From the NCBI GenBank assembly GCA_947311105.1, contig CAMZKG010000012.1, positions 1-38,730 on the forward strand: DNA of 38,730 bases. Direction: 5' to 3'. Positions 31,779 through 38,730 of the stretch are shown here, piece by piece. The number at the start of each line of letters is the position of its first letter. Position 1 is the stretch's first letter. A program made the position numbers and the translations under genes. The notes beneath the pieces are model-generated. The model saw nothing but the letters and a program-made list of their open reading frames with translations, ran no database searches and had not been told where the DNA came from. This stretch comes from an uncultured Saprospiraceae bacterium (GTDB taxonomy: Bacteria; Bacteroidota; Bacteroidia; Chitinophagales; Saprospiraceae).

Positions 31779-33515
31779 ATGAAAAATGCACTACTCACCC
31801 TTTTACTTTTAGGAATACTTCAATATGTAGAAGCACGCCCCCCCAAAGGTCATAAAAAACATCCCGCTCATGTAACCTATCGTACTGATTGTCAGCCTGG
31901 TACGTCCCAAGTTGATTTGGATATTAATAATGTCAGGGCACGATTGCTTTCTCGTGGGGATTTGTGGTGGGATTATAATAATCCAGCTTATGAAGTACCA
32001 AAAGGGAGTGGTTTGTCAACTATAGGGGCAGGTGCGATTTGGATGGGTGGATATGATGAATTTGGTAATTTAAAGTTGGCAGCGACCACCTATGCTGATC
32101 AAGCGCAAACTGATTATTATCCAGGCCCATTAGATGCTAATGGCTCGACCGATGCGGGTACTTGTTCTCTATGGGATAAAAAATTTATAGTTTATGGTGA
32201 AGAAATAAACCAGTTTAGGACAGCATGGAAAACTTCGACGGAGAATGGAGTGCCCCTTTATGATTATCAGATACCAGATAATATAAAGGCATATCCTGGA
32301 CGTGGGAATCCATTTTATACGAACGGATTTGATTTGCCCGACCAAATTTTGGCCCCTTTTTATGACCAGAACGAAGACGGAATATATAATCCGTATGAAG
32401 GGGATTTTCCGAGACTACTAGGTCGTGGTTTGGGGAATTATGCGCTTCTTTATGCAGACAAAATGATATTTCAAATTTTCAACGACAATGGTGGGCTGCA
32501 TGCCAATACATTGGCAAGTGCCCTAAAGGTGGAAACCCAGTTGATGAGCTTTGCTTTTAATTCGGAAGATTTTATGAAGAATGTTACTTTTGAATCGTAT
32601 AGATTAATTTATAAGGGCAGTGAGCCTATATTTGATAGTTATTTTTCCTTTTGGGTGGATGGAGATATTGGTTGTTCGGAAGATGACTTTGTGGGAGTCG
32701 ATACTACCCGAGATTTAGTTTATTTTTATAATGCATCAAATGTAGATGGTAATTGTGGGAGCTCTTATGGTACAAATATTCCAATTCAGGGAGTCAAATT
32801 ATTACGTGGCCCATTGGACAATGGAGATGAATTAGGCCTAACTTCTTTTATTTATTACAATAACAGCACAAATTCTTCTGTCCCAAGTGGAACTACGGAT
32901 CCAGAAACGGCTTTGGAGTACTATAATTACATGAGTGGAGCATGGAAGGATGGCTCGCCTTTATATGGTAGCAAGGCTGGTTATCAACAGCCTTTTGCTC
33001 CTATCGTAAAATTTGCCTTCCCTTCTGCTCCGAGTGATCCAAGCGGCTGGTCAATGGCTCAAGAAAATTTAGAAGGACGAGACTTACGTGGTGTATTATC
33101 TTCTGGTCCGTTTAAACTACAGCCAGGAATAACAAATGAATTTATTATCTCTTTAACGACTGTTTTAAATGTTAATCACCCAAAGCCAAAAATAAAGGAA
33201 TTACAAGAATTAGACTCGTTGATTGATTATTTTTTGTTAAATCATGGTTGTTTCTTAGCTAATTCTGCTGTTCAAGACGTAGATTTGTTTTTGTTTCCCA
33301 ATCCTGCCACCGACTACATCCATATCCAATCTTCTAAATCGCTCCAAACAGTCAATTTTCAACTAATCAATATGGCTGGGCAGGTTGTGCTTTCGCAAAA
33401 AGTGAACCCCAATGAAGATATTTCGATTCGCCATTTGCCGCAAGGAATATATGGGTATCAGATGCAGGATCGGAAGGGAGAAAATATTGGAAACGGAAAG
33501 TTAGTGATAAAGTAA
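31779..33515 (+). CDS. T9SS-exported protein, paralogue 1 of a tandem pair
   Basis: The 578-residue protein has a signal peptide (about 1-19, ending VEA). A positively charged start RPPKGHKKHPAH is followed by a region with D-x-N-x-D-G-x-Y-N-P (QNEDGIYNPYEGD, a calcium-binding-like loop). A long unrecognised body contains repeated Asp/Asn loops (WVDGDIGCSEDDFVGVDTTR) and a T9SS type A sorting domain (FPNPATDYIHIQ ... LPQGIYGYQ). Its first 89 nt after the signal core and its last 150 nt are nearly identical to the next gene, while the body has diverged. No enzymatic motif is seen; surface or adhesive roles are possible but not shown. The 214-nt upstream gap shows only a short palindrome, ccaattgaattgg. 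Confidence 0.82.
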   Translation: MKNALLTLLLLGILQYVEARPPKGHKKHPAHVTYRTDCQPGTSQVDLDINNVRARLLSRGDLWWDYNNPAYEVPKGSGLSTIGAGAIWMGGYDEFGNLKLAATTYADQAQTDYYPGPLDANGSTDAGTCSLWDKKFIVYGEEINQFRTAWKTSTENGVPLYDYQIPDNIKAYPGRGNPFYTNGFDLPDQILAPFYDQNEDGIYNPYEGDFPRLLGRGLGNYALLYADKMIFQIFNDNGGLHANTLASALKVETQLMSFAFNSEDFMKNVTFESYRLIYKGSEPIFDSYFSFWVDGDIGCSEDDFVGVDTTRDLVYFYNASNVDGNCGSSYGTNIPIQGVKLLRGPLDNGDELGLTSFIYYNNSTNSSVPSGTTDPETALEYYNYMSGAWKDGSPLYGSKAGYQQPFAPIVKFAFPSAPSDPSGWSMAQENLEGRDLRGVLSSGPFKLQPGITNEFIISLTTVLNVNHPKPKIKELQELDSLIDYFLLNHGCFLANSAVQDVDLFLFPNPATDYIHIQSSKSLQTVNFQLINMAGQVVLSQKVNPNEDISIRHLPQGIYGYQMQDRKGENIGNGKLVIK

Positions 33516-33638
33516 ATAAACCCTGAGTTGGACTCGACTTTTGGATTCAGAAAAAAGTTAAAGCTTGCCAAAATGAGACGCATAAAGCTAAATAATTTTA
33601 GTATCTTGCGAAATAATTTTACTAAAAATTAAATAAAT

Positions 33639-35414
33639 ATGAAAAAGTATTTGTTATTTGTACTGCTATTGATGAATCTTCAATATGTAGAAGCACGCCC
33701 CCCCAAAGGCCATAAAAAGCATCCCGCTCATGTAACCTATCGTGCTGATTGTCAGCCTGGTACGTCTAAATATGGTTTGAATGTCAATAATGTAAGGGTT
33801 CGGTTACAATCTCGTGGAGATATGTGGTGGGATAATTCTAGCATTGGCTATGTTGTGCCGAATTCGCCTGTTGGTGGTGGAGTAGAACAAGTAAGTTCAC
33901 TTTATTCAGGGGCTACTTGGATTGGTGGATATGATGCTTCAGGCAATTTGAAGCTGGCTGCCACGGATTATTTAGGTGTGACTTATTATCCTGGCCCCCT
34001 GAATGAATCAACGGGGACAACTAGCCAAGCTGTTTGTAATGCTTGGGACAGACATTTTGTGGTGTATGGGACAGAAATTACGCTTTTTGTTGCAAAATGG
34101 GACTTGGCTCATCAAAATGGAATGCCAATAGACGAAAGCGAGATTCCTGATAATGTAAAATATTATCCCGCTAGGGGTAATCCTTATTTTGCTACTACTG
34201 CAAGTGGCTTTATATTGCCTGACCAAGATTTGGCTCCTTTTTTTGACAGGAATAATGACGGTGTTTATAATCCAATCGATGGAGACTACCCAATATTAGA
34301 AATTCGTAGTTCCGCTAATCCAGGTTATGCAGATATGATGATTTATAGTATTTCCAATGATGTGGGCAAAGAGCAGCTAGTTGCGCAAGGTAATTCTTTG
34401 GGGATAGAATTGCAGACTCAATCCTTTGCCTTTGCAACTTCCGATGCGCTAAATGATATGACTTTTAGTAGCCAGAAAATAATTAATCGGTCAATGGATA
34501 CTCTTCATGAAGCTATTATTTCTATATGGATTGATGGTGATTTGGGATGTGGAAATGATGATTATGTAGGGTGTGATACAACTAGATCTTTAGTGTATTA
34601 TTATAACGCTGACGCTGTAGATGGCGCCCCAGACGGCTCGTGTGCTGGGACTCCGACGTATGGAAATAAAATTCCACTGATCGGGATTGATATTTTCTGT
34701 AGCCCCTTGGGTGATGATGGCAAGCCACTTAAAATGTCTTCCTTTATTTATTATAATAACTCCAGTTCAAGCTCCGTACCATTAGGTACTACAGATCCAA
34801 GCTCAGGGACGGAGTACTTTAACTATATGCGCGGTCTATGGAAGGACGGTAGCCCAATGTATGCAGGAGCTGATGGATATCAGGATAGTCAATTTGCGAC
34901 GACAAAATATGCTTTCCCTGATTCACCCAAAGATGAATTAGGTTGGTCAATGGCTCAAGCAGAAGTTGATTTCGCCGACAGAAGGACAGTACAATCTTTG
35001 GAGTCCTTTACCATGAGTCCTGGTTCTATTAGTGAACTTGTCATTGGCTTCCCTTGGGTAGCTAATGTGTTACATCCTGCTCCTAGTTTAGAAGCCCTAT
35101 TGGCTGCGGATGATTTAGTACAAGCCATCTTTGACGGTTGTTTTACAAATGTGGTGGGAAGTAATTTTGCTAATAGCATAGAATTATCCGTCTATCCCAA
35201 TCCTGCCACTGACTACATCCATATCCAATCTTCTAAAACGCTCCAAACAGTCAATTTTCAATTAACCAATATGGCTGGGCAAGTGGTGCTTTCGCAAAAA
35301 ATCACCCCCAATGATGAAATATCTATTCGTCATTTGCCGCAAGGCGTATATGGGTATCAGATGAAGGATTTGAAAGGAGTCATATTGTCGGTAGGAGAGT
35401 TAATTAAGGATTAA
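33639..35414 (+). CDS. T9SS-exported protein, paralogue 2 of a tandem pair
   Basis: The 591-residue protein has the same architecture as its upstream neighbour: signal peptide ending VEA, RPPKGHKKHPAH, a DRNNDGVYNPIDGD loop, WIDGDLGCGNDDYVGCDTTR, YYNNSSSSSVPLGTTDP and a T9SS sorting domain (YPNPATDYIHIQ). The body differs by many substitutions and a few indels, including a longer insert near residues 75-95 (VGGGVEQVSSLYS). Both genes carry a run of seven C after codon 20. The 123-nt gap has no terminator, so co-transcription is possible. Confidence 0.82.
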   Translation: MKKYLLFVLLLMNLQYVEARPPKGHKKHPAHVTYRADCQPGTSKYGLNVNNVRVRLQSRGDMWWDNSSIGYVVPNSPVGGGVEQVSSLYSGATWIGGYDASGNLKLAATDYLGVTYYPGPLNESTGTTSQAVCNAWDRHFVVYGTEITLFVAKWDLAHQNGMPIDESEIPDNVKYYPARGNPYFATTASGFILPDQDLAPFFDRNNDGVYNPIDGDYPILEIRSSANPGYADMMIYSISNDVGKEQLVAQGNSLGIELQTQSFAFATSDALNDMTFSSQKIINRSMDTLHEAIISIWIDGDLGCGNDDYVGCDTTRSLVYYYNADAVDGAPDGSCAGTPTYGNKIPLIGIDIFCSPLGDDGKPLKMSSFIYYNNSSSSSVPLGTTDPSSGTEYFNYMRGLWKDGSPMYAGADGYQDSQFATTKYAFPDSPKDELGWSMAQAEVDFADRRTVQSLESFTMSPGSISELVIGFPWVANVLHPAPSLEALLAADDLVQAIFDGCFTNVVGSNFANSIELSVYPNPATDYIHIQSSKTLQTVNFQLTNMAGQVVLSQKITPNDEISIRHLPQGVYGYQMKDLKGVILSVGELIKD

Positions 35415-35447
35415 AAAGATTTATCTTCTTGCTTGGTATTTTTGCCG

Positions 35448-35544
35448 TTGGATTCAGTTGAACGATTGAGCAATTGCACAATTGAACAAAATAAAATTCG
35501 CCGCTTCTTTAACAATAAATCACAACGACTTATCGGAGCAAGCT
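35448..35544 (+). repeat. Dispersed intergenic repeat, copy 2
   Basis: It aligns with 22911-22991 (ttggattcagttgaac ... acaaaataaaa ... tttaacaa ... cggagcaagct) but is longer by the insertion agcaattgcacaattg and a short atcacaa block. Internal caattg direct and inverted motifs (caattgcacaattg) are present. It lies between the end of the second T9SS gene and the convergent SulP gene. Confidence 0.55.
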
Positions 35545-35568
35545 TAAGATTTAAGAAGTAGGGCAGTT

Positions 35569-37311
35569 TTACCGTTTATTTCGTTGTAAGGTATAGTCTT
35601 CCAAGCCTTTATTGTCTTTGGGAGTGCTTAGGCAGCTAGAAATATAACAATCCACCGCTTCTTGAACACTCATAAAGAAGTGATTACCAGTGCTTTCCGT
35701 CAAAATGTCTGCTAGTGCCATCGCATCGCGGACAGGCCCTTTGACTCCAGAGAAGGCAATCTCAATTCCTTTGTCCAAATATTCTTCTACGACATCTTTT
35801 ATGGCATGAACGGCACTACTGTCCAAATAATTGATACTCTCAGCATTAAGTACGACGAGTTTTAATTTATTTCCTTTTTCTTCCACGAGTTTTTCTAAGC
35901 GTTCTTTAAAAAATTCAGAATTAGCAAAGTAAAGCTGTGCATCAAAACGAATAATCAAAATCTCCTCCTTTTCGATTAGATTGTTAAACCGTTCTACATT
36001 TCTGTAAAAGTGCGTATCTGGGACATTGCCCAAAACCGCTACATGCGGGCGTGTAGTTCGGTAGATGACCATCGCCAACGACAAAATAACACCTAGACCA
36101 ATGCCTTCTTCTACACCCAATATCAAAGTACCCAAGAAAGTAGCGATAAGCATGGCTAAGTCACGGCGATTTTGTTTCCACAATACTTTGACTTCATGAA
36201 AATCTATTAGGCTAACCACCGCCACCATGATAATCGAACCTAAAATAGCTTTGGGTAAATTATAAAACAATGGTGTCAAAAATAATAAAGCTAGTACGAC
36301 CATAATGGCACTAATAATTGCGGCTACACCTGTTTTGGCACCTGCTTGGTCATTGACTGCACTTCTGCCAAATCCGCCTTCTACGGTGTAAGATTGGAAA
36401 AAAGACCCCCCAATACTGGTTAATCCTAAGGCAATTAATTCTTGATTTGAATTAATTTTATAGTCCTTTTTGTGCTTGGATTGTAATGATTTTGCGACAG
36501 CGATACTCTCCATGAATCCTATTAATGCCAATGCCGCCGCCAAAGGAAATAAATCTTTAAATATTGTCCAACTAATATTAGGCATCTTGAAGCTCGGTAA
36601 AGCACTTGGAATATCACCAATTATCTTGATGTCATCAGCCCCTAAATGAAACAATTTTACGATGATCAGTCCAAATATGACCGCCAAAAGTGAGCCTGGA
36701 ATGGCTTTACTGACTTTTTTAGAGATGAGAATGACCGCAATACCCGCAATGCCTATGGCAAACGAAGTCCAATTAATCATATTCGATTGCTCAATGGCCG
36801 TCATGACAATCTCATGAACCTTTAGACCCCGTGGTATTTTGATGCCAAGTATATGCTTGAGCTGGCTGAGCCCAATAATAAAGGCCGCCGCAGATGTAAA
36901 ACCACTAATCACTGGATGCGATAAAAAATTAACCAAGTACCCTAGCTTGAATAAGCCCAAAGTCAACTCAATCACCCCTACCATAAAGGCCAAGGTAATG
37001 GCTAAACCAATGTATGTCTCTGTCCCTGGCGCTGCCAATTGGCTGACAGCAGTCAATGTCATCAACGATACTAAAGCCACTGGTCCAACGGCCAATTGAC
37101 GGGATGTCCCAAAAATAGCATAAATAATCAACGGGACCATCGCCGTAAAAAGCCCATATTGGGCTGGAAGTCCAGCGATTAAGGCGTAGGCCATTCCTTG
37201 CGGAATAAGCATCACTCCGACTGTTAACCCCGCAGAAATGTCTCCTTTTAAGTAGGATTTCTTATAATTTGGAAGCCAATCGAGAATGGGTACAAATTGC
37301 TTTAGGCTCAT
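35569..37311 (-). CDS. SulP-family anion permease with STAS domain
   Basis: This 580-residue inner-membrane protein belongs to the SulP/SLC26 family. The N-terminal GDISAGLTVGVMLIPQGMAYALIAGLPAQYGLF (24-56) is the sulfate transporter signature with its Gln-Gly-Met-Ala core. About 12-14 membrane segments follow to residue 410. The cytosolic STAS domain (about 445-555) includes FDAQLYFANSEFFK and NYLDSSAVHAI, the loop that in STAS proteins can be phosphorylated. It may transport sulfate, bicarbonate or dicarboxylates; family membership does not decide. It is transcribed from near repeat array F, alone on its strand. Confidence 0.92.
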   Translation of the reverse strand: MSLKQFVPILDWLPNYKKSYLKGDISAGLTVGVMLIPQGMAYALIAGLPAQYGLFTAMVPLIIYAIFGTSRQLAVGPVALVSLMTLTAVSQLAAPGTETYIGLAITLAFMVGVIELTLGLFKLGYLVNFLSHPVISGFTSAAAFIIGLSQLKHILGIKIPRGLKVHEIVMTAIEQSNMINWTSFAIGIAGIAVILISKKVSKAIPGSLLAVIFGLIIVKLFHLGADDIKIIGDIPSALPSFKMPNISWTIFKDLFPLAAALALIGFMESIAVAKSLQSKHKKDYKINSNQELIALGLTSIGGSFFQSYTVEGGFGRSAVNDQAGAKTGVAAIISAIMVVLALLFLTPLFYNLPKAILGSIIMVAVVSLIDFHEVKVLWKQNRRDLAMLIATFLGTLILGVEEGIGLGVILSLAMVIYRTTRPHVAVLGNVPDTHFYRNVERFNNLIEKEEILIIRFDAQLYFANSEFFKERLEKLVEEKGNKLKLVVLNAESINYLDSSAVHAIKDVVEEYLDKGIEIAFSGVKGPVRDAMALADILTESTGNHFFMSVQEAVDCYISSCLSTPKDNKGLEDYTLQRNKR

Positions 37312-37369
37312 ATTGTCTTTTGTCTTTTTTTAGCTGCTCGCTTTCTTAACGTCCGATGGGGGAAAATGT

Positions 37370-37610
37370 TTGTGCTTGCGCTCGCTTCGCTCGCTGTTGG
37401 TCTTTGGTGCGGGCTTCGCCCTTTTGGTCTTTGGTGCGCTTGCTACGCTCGCTATTTGTCTTTGGTGCGCTCGCTTTGCTCGCTGTTGGTCTTTGGTGCT
37501 GCCGTAGCGACATGCATCTGCGATGTGTACGCGTAGTGTGAATGCCGCTGCGGTAGCACCAAAGGGCGTAGCCCGTCCCAAATACCAAATACCAAAGCCC
37601 AAAGACCAAT
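37370..37610 (+). repeat. Array F: variable hairpins separated by tggtctttggtgc, with a large palindrome
   Basis: A spacer close to ttggtctttggtgc recurs four times, each followed by a different short hairpin (ctcgcttcgctcgc, gggcttcgccc, cttgctacgctcgc, ctcgctttgctcgc). The last spacer begins an imperfect inverted repeat of about 74 nt (37491-37564), ctttggtgctgccgtagcga on one side and gccgctgcggtagcaccaaag in the other orientation. After that the spacer appears in reverse complement (accaaataccaaa, aaagacca). The array ends about 7 nt before the pdxH stop codon. The ORFs crossing it are artefacts. Confidence 0.88.
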
Positions 37611-37616
37611 AAAAAA

Positions 37617-38252
37617 CTAAGGCGCAAGCCGATTAATGACCCAAGCCCCATCCACCAGTCGGTATTCAAACCGATCGTGGAGCCGATTTTCACCACCTTG
37701 CCAAAACTCAATAATCTCTGGCACAATGCGAAAGCCACCCCAATGGTCAGGTAGTGGCACTTGTTTATTTCTGAATTTTCGTTTCATCTCCGCCAGTTTC
37801 AGCTCAAGGATACTACGTGAAGAAATGACATGGCTTTGTTGAGAGACCCAAGCACCTAGTTGGCTGCCATGTGGACGACTCAAGAAATATTTGAGAGAAG
37901 CTGCAGTAGAGATTTTTTCGGCTTTACCGATGATTTTTACCTGTCTTTCTAAGCTAACCCATGGGAAAAGCATCGCGACATTGGGGTTCGCTTGGATATC
38001 TTTAGCTTTTTTACTTTCGTAATTGGTAAAGAAAACAAAACCCTGTGTATCAAATAATTTTAGGAGAACAGTCCGTATATCTGGTACACCATCAACAGAA
38101 ACCGTGGACAAGCTAAAAGCATTGGGCTCAGGAATATTGGTTTCCGTTGCTTGTTTAAACCATTGCTCAAATTGCCCGAAAGGATTGGCTAGTAGATTTT
38201 CTCGTTTAAGCCCTCCTTTGGTGTAATTCTCTCTAAAATCCGATAAATCCAT
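37617..38252 (-). CDS. pdxH: Pyridoxamine 5'-phosphate oxidase PdxH
   Basis: The 211-residue FMN enzyme converts PNP and PMP to pyridoxal phosphate in the cytosol. It shows the FMN-binding block [55 protein letters not shown] and the C-terminal [23 protein letters not shown], which is the PdxH signature. Length is normal. The start codon overlaps the stop of the DUF3467 gene by one base (TAATG), indicating translational coupling. The stop lies next to repeat array F. Confidence 0.96.
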   Translation of the reverse strand: MDLSDFRENYTKGGLKRENLLANPFGQFEQWFKQATETNIPEPNAFSLSTVSVDGVPDIRTVLLKLFDTQGFVFFTNYESKKAKDIQANPNVAMLFPWVSLERQVKIIGKAEKISTAASLKYFLSRPHGSQLGAWVSQQSHVISSRSILELKLAEMKRKFRNKQVPLPDHWGGFRIVPEIIEFWQGGENRLHDRFEYRLVDGAWVINRLAP

Positions 38253-38563
38253 TATGCTTGAGCAGTCGGGGTGTTAAAGTTCATGGGTGGTAGGTTGGAG
38301 CTACCTGCTTCCTTGATAGGGCCATGTTGCGCTTCAAATCGTTGGATGTTTTCCGCAAGGGCACTTAGTAAGCGCTTAGCATGTTGCGGTGTAATGACGA
38401 TTCTAGATTTTACTTTTGCCTTAGGGACATTGGGCATTAGGCGTAAAAAATCTATGACAAATTCTGTGTTGGAATGCGCTATGACCGCTAAATTAGAATA
38501 TACACCTTCCGCAATTTCTTCAGGTAATTCTATGTTGAGTTTATTTTCTGGATTCTTTGACAT
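38252..38563 (-). CDS. DUF3467 family protein
   Basis: This 103-residue cytosolic protein matches the DUF3467 pattern: [50 protein letters not shown], with conserved N-x-x, F-x-x-D-F and R-x-x-x-x-P-x-H-A-K-R. The domain is widespread in Bacteroidota and unassigned. The gene is co-translated with pdxH through a TAATG overlap, but no functional link is known. A proline-rich, low-complexity tail (residues 85-103) is less conserved in type. Confidence 0.88.
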   Translation of the reverse strand: MSKNPENKLNIELPEEIAEGVYSNLAVIAHSNTEFVIDFLRLMPNVPKAKVKSRIVITPQHAKRLLSALAENIQRFEAQHGPIKEAGSSNLPPMNFNTPTAQA

Positions 38564-38621
38564 CTTGTATTATTTTGTGATGTAATTGTAACGTTTCTAT
38601 TTTGGAATTGTTTTGGGGATG

Positions 38622-38730
38622 TTGGTCTTTGGTGCGCTCGCTTCGCTCGCTGTTGGTCTTTGGTGCGCTCCTTCGTCGCTGTTGGTCTTTGGTGCTGCCG
38701 CAGCGACATACATCTGCGACATACATCTAC
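38622..38730 (+). repeat. Array F-type repeat, second copy, running off the window
   Basis: Three tggtctttggtgc spacers alternate with ctcgcttcgctcgc and ctccttcgtcgc, then the start of the large palindrome (tgctgccgcagcgacatacatctgcgac). It is the same order as the part of array F at 37430-37525. The palindrome is cut by the window end. It lies upstream of the DUF3467 gene. Confidence 0.85.

Noticed and set aside
37330..37738. Minus-strand ORFs of 90 and 130 residues between sulP and pdxH
   Set aside because: They consist of array F sequence plus the antisense or shifted frame of pdxH.

Overview
The window looks like chromosomal DNA of a member of the Bacteroidota, most like the Saprospiraceae or a neighbouring lineage. 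This is inferred from four secreted proteins with type IX secretion (T9SS) C-terminal sorting domains, promoter elements of the TTTG/TAnnTTTG kind, little Shine-Dalgarno signal, several Bacteroidota-type lipoproteins, an ECF sigma factor paired with a membrane protein, a YtxJ bacillithiol-system protein and a DUF3467 protein. No rRNA, tRNA, CRISPR array, prophage or classical insertion sequence was seen.

Layout. 0-9.2 kb, minus strand: anmK, an oligopeptidase of the S9A family, an ArsC/Spx-like protein, an FMN reductase, an ABC-F ATPase, an orphan histidine kinase and a dicarboxylate/amino-acid symporter. 9.5-12.9 kb, minus strand: an operon of three exported proteins (M1 metallopeptidase, PNPOx-like lipoprotein, DUF6569-like lipoprotein). 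13-16.7 kb, plus strand: a REP-associated tyrosine transposase (RAYT) beside nine hairpin repeats, then clpB. 17-19.5 kb: a polytopic membrane protein, a candidate structured small RNA with its own promoter and terminator, and a remnant of an outer-membrane protein gene. 19.6-24.2 kb, plus strand: a YpdA-like flavoprotein, an ECF sigma factor, its probable membrane partner, and a T9SS-exported protein that carries the same promoter motif as the sigma gene. 24.3-25.4 kb, minus strand: a 40-residue lipoprotein, ytxJ and mnmD. 25.8-28.9 kb, plus strand: mpl and a secreted SASA-type esterase. 28.9-30.8 kb, minus strand: SUFU protein, a 73-residue protein, tpx and a NifX-like protein. 31-35.4 kb, plus strand: a methyltransferase and two tandem T9SS paralogues. 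35.6-38.6 kb, minus strand: a SulP transporter, pdxH and a DUF3467 protein.

The most striking property is the density of repeats between genes. At least six unrelated or distantly related tandem or palindromic families occur (20-27-nt hairpin units, a 21-nt unit, an 8-nt unit with 31 copies, a 24-nt palindromic unit, a 60-bp dispersed palindromic element and a mixed array built on tggtctttggtgc). Most start within a few bases of a minus-strand stop codon, and one supplies the last seven codons and the stop of a gene. One family is adjacent to the RAYT gene and recurs, inverted, 9 kb away. The palindrome TTGCGCAA also occurs at least 14 times, far above expectation.

The best candidates for something undescribed are: (a) the RAYT/hairpin system and the general placement of arrays at gene ends; (b) the ECF module with a shared bipartite promoter and a partner that appears to join an inner-membrane helix to an outer-membrane-type barrel; (c) the structured RNA at about 18.88-19.05 kb.
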